Assembly: GCA_026982695.1 (NCBI GenBank)
Contig: JALSGS010000034.1
Span: 1-64,000, forward strand
Reading direction: 5' to 3'
DNA length: 64,000 nucleotides
DNA from: Saprospiraceae bacterium
GTDB taxonomy: Bacteria; Bacteroidota; Bacteroidia; Chitinophagales; Saprospiraceae
Every line of letters starts with the position of its first letter. Position 1 is the stretch's first letter. The position numbers and the translations under genes are program-made. Under the pieces are notes generated by a model, which made no database searches, was not told the DNA's origin, and saw nothing but the letters and a program-made list of their open reading frames with translations. Positions 1 to 7,522 of the stretch are shown here, one piece after another.

Positions 1-907
1 TAGCCAACTGATCTTTCCAGTATTGCTGCCACTTAGTTAACACATGTTTTTCCAATAGCTGGTGTGCACCAATAATGATCAATGGAGCTGCTGCCTCAAA
101 GCCCACGCGTCCCTTTATGCCGATAATCGTATCGCCCACATGCATGCCACGCCCCACTGCATACGGAGCTGCTAAAGATTCAAGTTGCCGAATAGCAGCC
201 ACTGGCTCGAGTACACGATCGTCAATACCACGTAGCTCACCCGATTCGAACTTCAGGGTCACCACACGGGGTGCTGTGGCCTCAGGTTGCGTTGGCCATG
301 CTTCCGATGGCAAAGGTTTATGAGAAGTAAGCGTCTCAGCGCCACCCACGGAAGTACCCCAAAGCCCCTTGTTGATGGAATACTGCGCTTTTTCCCATGC
401 GATGGATATGCCGTGCTTGCGCAAATAGCTGACTTCCTCCTGTCGGCTGAGTTTTAAGTCTCGAATAGGCGTGATAATCTCGAGCTCAGGAGCCAACACT
501 TGAAATGCCAGGTCAAAACGCACCTGATCATTACCAGCGCCCGTACTTCCGTGAGCTACTGCCTGAGCACCAATTTTTTGTGCAAATTTTGCCGTCTGAA
601 TAGCTTGAAACAAACGCTCAGCGCTCACACTTAACGGATAAGTATGGTTGCGCAATACATTGCCAAAAATCAAGTACTTGATACACTGATCGTAATATGA
701 TTGCACCGCATCGATCAATGTCCAAGAAGCAGCCCCTAACATGTGTGCACGCTGTTCTAAAGCAGCTCGCTCTGCCGCATCGAACCCTCCTGTATCTACT
801 GTAACGGCATGTACTTCCATGCCCATATCTTCACTCAAATACTTGATGCAAAAGGAAGTATCGAGCCCACCACTATAGGCTAATACCACTTTTTTTTGGT
901 CACTCAT
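1..907 (-). CDS. argG: Argininosuccinate synthase (C-terminus outside window)
   Basis: Joins citrulline and aspartate with ATP to make argininosuccinate, the penultimate step of arginine synthesis, in the cytosol. The first 302 codons are visible. The protein begins MSDQKKVVLAYSGGLDTSFC, with the PP-loop SGGLDTS that defines the N-type ATP pyrophosphatase fold, followed by the family segments HGSTGAGNDQVRFD and PIRDLKLSRQEE. The ATG at 907 lies inside the end of the upstream acetyltransferase gene (ATGAGTGA, 8-base overlap), so translation is probably coupled. The stop codon lies left of the window. Regulation is probably through the leader peptide and hairpin upstream of the operon. Confidence 0.96.
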   Translation of the reverse strand, partial: MSDQKKVVLAYSGGLDTSFCIKYLSEDMGMEVHAVTVDTGGFDAAERAALEQRAHMLGAASWTLIDAVQSYYDQCIKYLIFGNVLRNHTYPLSVSAERLFQAIQTAKFAQKIGAQAVAHGSTGAGNDQVRFDLAFQVLAPELEIITPIRDLKLSRQEEVSYLRKHGISIAWEKAQYSINKGLWGTSVGGAETLTSHKPLPSEAWPTQPEATAPRVVTLKFESGELRGIDDRVLEPVAAIRQLESLAAPYAVGRGMHVGDTIIGIKGRVGFEAAAPLIIIGAHQLLEKHVLTKWQQYWKDQLA

Positions 908-1496
908 GGTTTGTGTTTGTAGCGATGAATGAAGAAGTAGATGTACCCTTTTTTGCCACAGCTTCTTCCTCAGCAGAAGGCGCCAACATGCCTGTACACA
1001 AGCACATGCGCCGATTGTTGCGTTGCAAGATGTCGTAATTGGGGCAGCTACGACAGCCATCCCAAAAAGCTTCATCCTGCGTCAACTCAGAAAAGGTCAC
1101 AGGTTTGTAGCCCAGCTCAGTATTGATCTTCATTACAGCCAAACTGGTCGTAATGCCAAAAACACGGGCCGAAGGATATAAGCTTCGGGCTAAGTGAAAT
1201 GCTTTCTTCTTAATAGCTTTGGCTAACCCTTGCTTGCGATACTGCGGCGCTACTACCAGCCCTGAGTTAGCCACATAACGACCGTGTTCCCACGTTTCGA
1301 TATAGCAAAAGCCGGCCAGTTCTGCGCCATCAAGTGCAATGACAGCCTTACCCGAAATGATCTTCTCCGCAATGTACTGGGGTGCACGCCGGGCAATACC
1401 TGTACCACGTGCCCGTGCCGAATCCTCAATGAGCTGGCAAATAGCCTCAGCATAATGAGCATGTGCAGGTCCTGCTACTTCTATGCGAATAGACAT
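900..1496 (-). CDS. GNAT N-acetyltransferase, ArgA-like (arginine pathway)
   Basis: About 198 residues with a single GNAT acetyltransferase domain: an acetyl-CoA loop YRKQGLAKAIKK, SGLVVAPQYR just before it, and a C-terminal NYDILQRNNRRMCLCTGML segment. Direct placement before argG with an 8-base overlap implies a role as the glutamate N-acetyltransferase that begins arginine synthesis, as seen in other Bacteroidota arginine operons. That role is inferred from context, not from catalytic residues. Two starts are possible. ATG 1514 lies in a predicted hairpin; ATG 1496 (MSIRIEV) begins exactly where the domain begins and was chosen. Several cysteines near the end (CRSCPNYD, CLC) are typical of the family but of unknown use. 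Confidence 0.85.
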   Translation of the reverse strand: MSIRIEVAGPAHAHYAEAICQLIEDSARARGTGIARRAPQYIAEKIISGKAVIALDGAELAGFCYIETWEHGRYVANSGLVVAPQYRKQGLAKAIKKKAFHLARSLYPSARVFGITTSLAVMKINTELGYKPVTFSELTQDEAFWDGCRSCPNYDILQRNNRRMCLCTGMLAPSAEEEAVAKKGTSTSSFIATNTNHE

Positions 1497-1586
1497 GTGC
1501 CACGTGATTAGCATCTGGCCTTGTAGGCAGATGTGGTGAAACCATTAGTTGCGTAAAATATTTGGGAAATGCGACTTGCTCTTTTC

Positions 1587-1613
1587 AAAGAAAGATGGCA
1601 GCTACCAGCTACC
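1587..1613 (-). terminator. Candidate attenuator terminator in the arg operon leader
   Basis: On the minus strand GGTAGCT pairs with AGCTGCC across a three-base loop (seven pairs, one G-U), followed at once by ATCTTTCTTTG. It sits 19 bases after the stop codon of the Arg-rich leader peptide and about 90 bases before the first structural gene. The same six bases as the 3' arm (GCTGCC) occur earlier in the leader, within codons 6 to 8, and could pair with the 5' arm. This is a possible but unproven antiterminator. Confidence 0.55.
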
Positions 1614-1631
1614 CTAGGTGGGTGATATGAC

Positions 1632-1715
1632 TCATACGCGCCCCGAAGGGCGGCGACGAAAACGGCGCTGCATGTGCTGTGCAGCACATACAGGCAGCGT
1701 GACGATATGTCGCAT
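1632..1715 (-). CDS. Arginine-rich leader peptide (27 codons) of the arg operon
   Basis: A short frame in the transcribed leader of the acetyltransferase-argG operon. It starts at ATG 1715, about 10 bases after the likely transcription start, and stops at TGA 1634-1632. It encodes 27 residues, of which 7 are Arg. Five of the seven are in the run RRFRRR (CGC CGT TTT CGT CGC CGC), encoded immediately ahead of a terminator-like hairpin. An upstream in-frame ATG at 1727 would add MLQA but lies at the transcription start. A leader peptide rich in the end-product amino acid, between promoter and terminator, is the classical layout of ribosome-mediated attenuation. Its translation is inferred. Confidence 0.72.
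   Translation of the reverse strand: MRHIVTLPVCAAQHMQRRFRRRPSGRV
1672..1689 (-). promoter_or_regulatory. Perfect inverted repeat inside the leader-peptide frame
   Basis: ATGTGCTG and CAGCACAT form an eight-base perfect inverted repeat with a two-base centre. As RNA it would be a strong hairpin just before the arginine codons; as DNA it could be an operator. A second small stem with a UUCG loop (CGCCC/GGGCG) lies within the Arg codons and after them. It does not resemble the known E. coli ARG box. Confidence 0.4.
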
Positions 1716-1731
1716 TGCTTGAAGCATGGGG

Positions 1732-1762
1732 CAAAGATAGACATCGCTCTGTCTTAAGCAAA
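1732..1762 (-). promoter_or_regulatory. Bacteroidota-type promoter of the arg leader and operon
   Basis: On the minus strand TTTG (1762-1759) and TATCTTTG (1739-1732) are separated by 19 bases, an exact match to the Bacteroidota housekeeping pattern TTTG-N19-TAnnTTTG. Transcription would begin near 1725 and give a leader of about 210 to 230 bases. Confidence 0.75.
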
Positions 1763-1821
1763 CTTTGCCCCCCTGTACTTTACGATTTCCAATGCGCATT
1801 CGATCACACAAGCACGTGACA

Positions 1822-2649
1822 CTATGGCAACCATGATGATATAAATTGTTGCCAAGCAGCGGCATGTGTCAGCCCATTGTAGCCACATGATGTAGCTAAC
1901 TGCCGTATTCGATCGATTCGATCTTTGGAAATTGGCCCATGTGTGCGTACCCACTCGAGAGACTGCCCTTCATCTTGTTGCATCTTTTCCAGCAAGCATG
2001 CCAATGCTTGCGCATCATAGCGAAAAGGGCACAACACCTCCACGCATACCGAGTCTGCCTCCACGACGGCATTCGCTGGCCAGCTAATGGAAGCTGCTGC
2101 CTGTGCTGCCTCATCAAGCCCTTCTACCGGATTGCCCAGTACAATATCGCCTAACAAGAATCCCCCCGTAACCGCCCGCAGTTGTTCAAAAGCTACTTCC
2201 CTATCGGCATAGTATAACTCATGGGCGATGAGTGCCAATGCTTGGCTTTCATCTTCTATATAACGCAACAAGCCCGTAGTGATAAACAAATGCCCACCAG
2301 GCAATATAAAGGCATGAGCTAAAGAATCGTCGTAAATGAGATCCACACTCCATTCGTAATAGTCTCGATATTGGTATTGTGGCGTACGCACCACCATCAA
2401 TAACAATTGCTCCATGTAGGCATAGGCCTCCTCGTACTGGCTGCGACTCAGCATGGGAAATTCAGCTGGCATACGCCGTATCTGCTGACGAAAAGCGGAA
2501 CCTATCAAGCGCATCTGTTCGGGCGTAGCTACTTCCAAGTTTTGACTGACCACCACCCCCTTTTCTGGCTGGCACGACAATAGCGTCCATATCATCCCCA
2601 GCCCATACAGCATACCCCGCACGTGCAATTGTATCTCAAAACCACCCAT
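1822..2649 (-). CDS. Lipoprotein of M48 metalloprotease type with altered zinc motif
   Basis: About 275 residues. The start at 2649 gives a signal peptide ending in WTLLSC, a lipobox, so the protein is probably anchored in an envelope membrane. The middle resembles M48 (Zn-dependent, Oma1/BepA type) peptidases: LPGGHLFITTGLL, then IAHELYYADREVAF where the family has HExxH, then VVEADSVCVEVL carrying the usual third-ligand Glu, and a RYDAQAL segment. The second zinc-binding His is Tyr (HELYY), so proteolysis is doubtful; a chaperone-like or decayed role is possible. An upstream start at 2778 is open but gives a cysteine-rich N-terminus unlike a signal peptide. Confidence 0.75.
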   Translation of the reverse strand: MGGFEIQLHVRGMLYGLGMIWTLLSCQPEKGVVVSQNLEVATPEQMRLIGSAFRQQIRRMPAEFPMLSRSQYEEAYAYMEQLLLMVVRTPQYQYRDYYEWSVDLIYDDSLAHAFILPGGHLFITTGLLRYIEDESQALALIAHELYYADREVAFEQLRAVTGGFLLGDIVLGNPVEGLDEAAQAAASISWPANAVVEADSVCVEVLCPFRYDAQALACLLEKMQQDEGQSLEWVRTHGPISKDRIDRIRQLATSCGYNGLTHAAAWQQFISSWLP

Positions 2650-2731
2650 GTATTCATCCGTTAAAAGTGAAGGAGGGCATAAGTTCTTGCCACTAAAATC
2701 ATTCCGTTTTCGCCCCTTGTAAGTGCACAAC

Positions 2732-2764
2732 AAAAAAGCCCGCCCCTTACATACAGGACAGGCT
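2732..2764 (-). terminator. Rho-independent terminator after the EF-G paralogue
   Basis: On the minus strand AGCCTGTCC pairs with GGGGCGGGCT (some G-U pairs) around an eight- to ten-base loop and is followed by six T. It lies about 100 bases after the stop codon at 2864. Confidence 0.7.
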
Positions 2765-2863
2765 CGCCACCTTGGCACTGACGCTGCATTTCTCAGTGTA
2801 CTTCACAAGGAAGTCTTGCGAAAACACATGTGGCCAAAACTTTTCGCTTTTAGCTCATCAGGT

Positions 2864-4990
2864 TCACGCCTCTGCTTCTTGTGCCTTGTGCTCCTCGATG
2901 AGCCGCTGTTGCACATCATGTGGCACAGGAGCATATTCGGCAAAACGCATCTTGAATTTAGCCCTACCTTGAGAAATGGAACGCAGCGTGGAAGAGTACT
3001 GGTACATCTCTGCCAAGGGTACCTTGGCAATGATCTTCTGATAGTGCCCTTCTGCTGACATACCTTGAATAATAGCTCGCCGCGTCTGCAAATCACCCAT
3101 GATATCGCCCATGACGTCATCAGAGCACAAAATTTCTAATTCGTAAATAGGCTCTAACAGCTGTGGGCCTGCATGCTCAAATGCTCGCTTAAAGCACTGT
3201 AAAGCAGCTATCTGGAATGCCATATCATTGGAATCGACAGGGTGCATCTTACCATCATAAATGTACACTCGAATGTTTTGGCACGGTGAACCAGTAAGTG
3301 GCCCCTCCTCCATTTTTTGCATGATGCCCTTCTTAATGGCATTGCTAAACTTCGAGTCGATCGATCCACCTACAATACACCAATAATAGGAAAGTACACC
3401 ACCCCATGGCAATTGCTCTTCTTCTTTATTCCTGATAGTCAGGTCTTCAGGATCGGGCATCCCCTCATACCACGGCTCTATTCGCATATGCACTTCGGCA
3501 AACTGGCCAGCTCCACCTGTCTGCTTTTTATGCCTATACGACTCATTGGCCTGTTTGGTAATCGTTTCTCGGTAGGAAATTCGGGGCTTTTCAAATTCCA
3601 AATGCACACCGTTGACTTTTTCCAAACGATACTTGATTAGGTCTAAATGCAATTGGCCTTGCCCGTGTAAAATGGTTTGCTTCAGCGTACGAGACTGCTC
3701 AACGATCAGCGTGGGATCTTCCTCTGCTATGGTAAAAAGAGCTTTCATGGCCTTTTCCATCTCGTTCTTGCCTTCGGCACGAATGGCTGTGCGAATGCGT
3801 GGTTCGGGCCAATGAATGGGCTCTATCTTGTGGGTTACCCCCTTTTGATTGAGCGTCTGATTGGTATGCGAGTTTTTGAGCTTGACCGTCACGCTCAAAT
3901 CACCTGCCTTGAGCTCAGTAATAGGCGTGCGGTTTTTTCCATTGGCCACGTAAATAGCACTGAGACGCTCCACTGTGCCATTATCAGCGTTTACCAGCTC
4001 ATCACCAGCCTTCAATGTGCCAGAATACACCTTAAAATAGGATACATTACCTACGCGCGGCTCTGAAATCGTTTTGTAAATAAATATAGTGGTAGGACCT
4101 TGAGGGTCACAAGGCAATGAGCCGCCTCCAACCAATTTCGCCGGAGGGCGATCAGCAGGAGATGGACATACATCATTGATAAAACCCATAACGCGCCCTG
4201 ATCCCATATTCTTGGCTCCCGACGCACAAAATAGCGGCACCAAATCACAGTTGGCAATAGCCAAACGCAAACCGTACGACAACTCCTCCTCACTGAGCGT
4301 GCCTGCTTCAAAAAAGCGCTCCATGAGATCTTCATCGTTCTCTGCTGCTGCTTCTATAATGGCATTGTGCATCTCCTGTGCTCGTGCCTGTTCACTTTCA
4401 GGGATGGGTTGTTTTTCGGGTTTACCCCCCTCTGGCCCAAAGACATACATCGTCATGCGCAAGGCATCTACAATGGCGTGAAAATCGGGGCCTACTTGCA
4501 ATGGATACTGGAATGGCAACACCTTGTTGCCAAAGCGAGCACGTGCTTGCTCTACTGTAGCTTCATAGTTGGCTTTATCATGATCCAGCTGGTTCACCAC
4601 AAATAATGCAGGTGTGCGAAATGCTTCAATATATTCCCATATGAGCTCTGTTCCCACTTCGACACCACTGCGAGCGTTGAGCACCATACATGCCGTATCA
4701 GCCACTTTCAAAGCAGAGATCACTTCCCCCACAAAATCATCCAGCCCAGGGGTATCAATGATATTGATTTTAGAATCTTTCCAATTGGCATGCATGAGCG
4801 TGGCAAAAATCGAGCCTTTGCGCTCTTGCTCAATAGAGGAATAATCCGACACGGTGTTGCCTTCATCTACTGACCCTCTGCGATCGATTGCCCCTGCCTC
4901 AAATAGCATGGCCTCCGCTAAAGTCGTTTTGCCGGAGCCCGAATGGCCTAGCAAAGCGACATTTCTAATGTCTTTGGTGTCGTAGCTCAT
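2864..4990 (-). CDS. Elongation factor G paralogue (EF-G2 type)
   Basis: A 708-residue translational GTPase of full EF-G length. Visible parts: P-loop GHSGSGKT (15-22), switch I EQERKGSI, G3 DTPGLDD (79-85), NQLDHDK (133-139) in place of NKxD, then the beta-barrel, domain IV (SYRETITKQANESY) and domain V. In canonical EF-G the G3 sequence is DTPGHVDF; here the catalytic His is Leu83. This agrees with the Bacteroides EF-G2 paralogue, reported to promote translocation without GTP hydrolysis under starvation. The start at 4990 (MSYDTKDIRN) was preferred to 5062 because the extra 24 residues are unlike the family. It appears monocistronic, with its own terminator. Confidence 0.9.
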   Translation of the reverse strand: MSYDTKDIRNVALLGHSGSGKTTLAEAMLFEAGAIDRRGSVDEGNTVSDYSSIEQERKGSIFATLMHANWKDSKINIIDTPGLDDFVGEVISALKVADTACMVLNARSGVEVGTELIWEYIEAFRTPALFVVNQLDHDKANYEATVEQARARFGNKVLPFQYPLQVGPDFHAIVDALRMTMYVFGPEGGKPEKQPIPESEQARAQEMHNAIIEAAAENDEDLMERFFEAGTLSEEELSYGLRLAIANCDLVPLFCASGAKNMGSGRVMGFINDVCPSPADRPPAKLVGGGSLPCDPQGPTTIFIYKTISEPRVGNVSYFKVYSGTLKAGDELVNADNGTVERLSAIYVANGKNRTPITELKAGDLSVTVKLKNSHTNQTLNQKGVTHKIEPIHWPEPRIRTAIRAEGKNEMEKAMKALFTIAEEDPTLIVEQSRTLKQTILHGQGQLHLDLIKYRLEKVNGVHLEFEKPRISYRETITKQANESYRHKKQTGGAGQFAEVHMRIEPWYEGMPDPEDLTIRNKEEEQLPWGGVLSYYWCIVGGSIDSKFSNAIKKGIMQKMEEGPLTGSPCQNIRVYIYDGKMHPVDSNDMAFQIAALQCFKRAFEHAGPQLLEPIYELEILCSDDVMGDIMGDLQTRRAIIQGMSAEGHYQKIIAKVPLAEMYQYSSTLRSISQGRAKFKMRFAEYAPVPHDVQQRLIEEHKAQEAEA

Positions 4991-5261
4991 ATACCGAATG
5001 GGTTTTATTGTTGAAAAAATTAGTTGCTTTGCACAGCTTATACCCAATAGCATTAAATACAAGGCTGACCATATGAGTTCAGCCTACTCCTTCACCATTA
5101 GAAACTGGCTTTGAAATTAGAAATTAAATGCCAATCGCAAAACTATTATGGGGAAATTGCCGCACCACTAATTTTTGACACTCCCAATTCGATACTTCTT
5201 TGCAAAGAATTGTGGAGCTTGGCCTCTTTGCCATATAAGTGAAGTTTAACCAACCATAACC

Positions 5262-6116
5262 ATGATGCGCTATTACATGCTGAATGGGACACTCACTCCT
5301 ATAGACCAAGCAGTAGTACCGGTGTCCGACTTAGGGTTGCTTCGGGGTTACGCCATTTTCGATTATCTGCTAGCACGACAAGGGCGTCCCATGTTTATAG
5401 ATGACTACCTAACCCGCTTGCTCCGTTCTGCACAATTGTTACACATAAACCTCCCCTTTTCACAAGAAGTACTGCATCAGCAAGTCAAAGAACTCATTGC
5501 CGCCAATGACATTCGCGAAGCGGGCATCCGTTTCCTGGTCACAGGTGGAGCCAGCCTTGATGGCTACACACCGAGCTCAACACCTACGGTGGCTATTTTG
5601 GCACACCCCATGCCACCTTTCGACCCTGTCACATACGAACGCGGCTTAAAATTGCTCTTACACCGTTATCAACGAGATATACCCGAAGTAAAAACTACCA
5701 ACTACCTCATCGGCATTCATGCTTTGCCCCGGCTAAAAGCAGCAGGAGCCGCCGAAATCCTCTACCACGATGGCACACACATTTTTGAAACCACGCGCTC
5801 TAACTTTTTCCTCGTGAAAAGAGATGGCACCATCATTACTCCAGCTAAAGGAGTACTTCAAGGCATCACCCGTAAACATGTGATCACATTAGCTCGTGAA
5901 GAATTTGAGATAGTACTACGTCCGTTGGCTATTGAGGAATTACATCAAGCGAGCGAAGCTTTTATCACCAGTACCATCAAGCGCATAGCACCGGTAGTGC
6001 AAATAGACGACATCCCTATCGGCAATGGACAGCCAGGGCCTGTAGCACGGCATTTGCTCCAAAAGCTCGTTGCATTAGAGCAAGCATACTTGGAAGCCCT
6101 GACGCATTCTTCCTGA
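5262..6116 (+). CDS. Class IV PLP aminotransferase (BCAT / D-amino acid / aminodeoxychorismate lyase fold)
   Basis: 284 residues of the fold type IV PLP family. Arg29 in LLRGYAIFDY, the lysine that binds PLP at about 144 (EVKTTNY), the cofactor-site Glu at 176 (IFETTRSNFF), GVLQGITRK and the late STIKRIAPV segment are all present and in order. The substrate cannot be assigned from sequence alone: branched-chain aminotransferase, D-alanine aminotransferase and PabC share these motifs. A phosphopantetheinyl transferase gene follows after 23 bases and the cutC remnant overlaps that, so the three formed one operon. Next to a carrier-protein-activating enzyme, a secondary role is conceivable but not shown. 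The start may be either of two adjacent ATGs. Confidence 0.85.
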   Translation: MMRYYMLNGTLTPIDQAVVPVSDLGLLRGYAIFDYLLARQGRPMFIDDYLTRLLRSAQLLHINLPFSQEVLHQQVKELIAANDIREAGIRFLVTGGASLDGYTPSSTPTVAILAHPMPPFDPVTYERGLKLLLHRYQRDIPEVKTTNYLIGIHALPRLKAAGAAEILYHDGTHIFETTRSNFFLVKRDGTIITPAKGVLQGITRKHVITLAREEFEIVLRPLAIEELHQASEAFITSTIKRIAPVVQIDDIPIGNGQPGPVARHLLQKLVALEQAYLEALTHSS

Positions 6117-6139
6117 AGCATGACCACCACTAGCCAATT

Positions 6140-6799
6140 ATGCCGCTACAACTTCGACAAGCCATTAAGCCACATGAAGGGTTATTGGGTATGTGGCACA
6201 TTACAGAGTCGGAAGAGTTTTTCCGCCATCATCTATCCCTATCAGCCGCCGAACAAGCACAACTACAACCACTTAAAGGCCGTCGTCGTATCGAGTGGTT
6301 GGCTGTGCGCTATCTCGTCCACGTACTTTCTGAGCGCAAGGTGCGCGGTAGCATTCTTAAAGACTCATATGGCAAGCCCCAATTGGAAGGGTCCAAATGG
6401 CACATATCGATCAGCCACTCACGAGATCGCGCCGCAGTCATCGCCTCGCCTCATATAGTAGGCGTTGACATACAAGTTGTCGTGCCGCACATCGCCCGTA
6501 TTGCACACAAATTTATGCGGTCTGAAGAGCGCGCAGCACTCGACCCTCATCACCTCATCCCACACATGCACGTGTATTGGGGAGCTAAGGAATGCTTGTA
6601 TAAAGCATGGGGGCGCCGCCAACTCGATTGGTGCACACACATGCGTATCGCACCTTTCCCCTTTCTACCAGAAGGTGGACACAGTCTAGGATATATTGAA
6701 AAAGAAGACCAATCGCTCGCTTTCGATCTGTACTACCGGCTCATTGATGGATTCGTACTCACTTGGGTAGTGCAAGTCATCCATCCCTCTGACTCATGA
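6140..6799 (+). CDS. 4'-phosphopantetheinyl transferase superfamily protein
   Basis: 219 residues. Transfers the phosphopantetheine arm of CoA onto acyl- or peptidyl-carrier proteins. The Sfp-type motifs are clear: HISISHSRDRAAVI (88-101), GVDIQ (108-112), FMRSEERA and WGAKECLYKAWG (147-158). In most relatives the second motif is GxDIE; the Glu is Gln here, so metal binding may differ although the Asp and the KE pair remain. Its stop overlaps the ATG of the cutC remnant (ATGA). No carrier-protein gene or synthase cluster is nearby, so the likely substrate is the housekeeping acyl-carrier protein or one encoded elsewhere. Confidence 0.88.
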   Translation: MPLQLRQAIKPHEGLLGMWHITESEEFFRHHLSLSAAEQAQLQPLKGRRRIEWLAVRYLVHVLSERKVRGSILKDSYGKPQLEGSKWHISISHSRDRAAVIASPHIVGVDIQVVVPHIARIAHKFMRSEERAALDPHHLIPHMHVYWGAKECLYKAWGRRQLDWCTHMRIAPFPFLPEGGHSLGYIEKEDQSLAFDLYYRLIDGFVLTWVVQVIHPSDS

Positions 6800-7522
6800 C
6801 ACTCGAGATATGTGCCAATTCGATTTCCTCTATCTTGGCAGCCCAACGGGCGGTGCACACCGCATCGAATCGTGCAGCTATGTCGAACGTGGCGTACTCA
6901 CACCTGGCCCTGGTATTATAGAACGGGCTTGCGAACTGCTCCACATCCCAGCCACGGTACTACTACGCACTCAGCAAGACATTTTTGCTACAGTTTAGAT
7001 GAAAAAAAGGCCATGCTGGCTTCCGCCAAACTTTGCCGTATAGCAGGTGCCTCCGGGATTGTAGCTGGCGCACACTCAACTTATCGCCAGCTAGATATAT
7101 ACCTTCTCCAACAGCTGCGTGAAGAGGCAGACTCGATGAAATGCACTTTTTATCGAGCGCTCGATTACTGTCTCAATTCATTAACGGCTATCGACCAATT
7201 AAAGCTATTGGGTTTTCACCGCATCCTCAGCTTAGGTGGTACAGCCACGGCATGGGGAGGCATACCCCAGCTGTAAGTATGGCAATAGGCTGCAGCACCC
7301 CACCTCGAGTTGATGGCAGATGGTAGCCTGCGCCCCGAACAGATGGCCCATTTGCACTACAATACGGGTGTGCGAGCCTTTCACCTCTCTGACAAGGTTT
7401 GGCACACTGTACTACATACAGGGCCGCCTTTAGGCCCCGAAGATTCCAATGGACGGTTTGAAACAGATGAAACTATTGTACGCCGAGCAAGAGCGGTACT
7501 CGATCGTTTAGGGTGGGCCAAC
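6796..7522 (+). pseudogene. cutC: CutC family protein, broken by frameshifts and stops
   Basis: The frame begins with ATG 6796 (MTLEICANSISS, the family N-terminus) overlapping the preceding stop. It must then shift by one base near 6855 to read HRIESCSYVERGVLTPGPG, and again near 6970 to read FCYSLDEKKAML up to TFYRALDYC and GFHRILSLGG. Stops TAA 7274 and TAG 7286 follow (or two more shifts) before the C-terminal part ELMADGSLRPEQM to RARAVLDRLG. All pieces of a CutC TIM barrel are present in order, so the gene decayed recently or the sequence has errors. CutC has been linked to copper handling. Its 3' end meets the 3' end of rpoN. Confidence 0.85.

Noticed and set aside
900-1514. Start of the ArgA-like gene at 1514 instead of 1496
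   Set aside because: Domain begins at MSIRIEV, and ATG 1514 is in a predicted hairpin; not certain, so stated in the entry.
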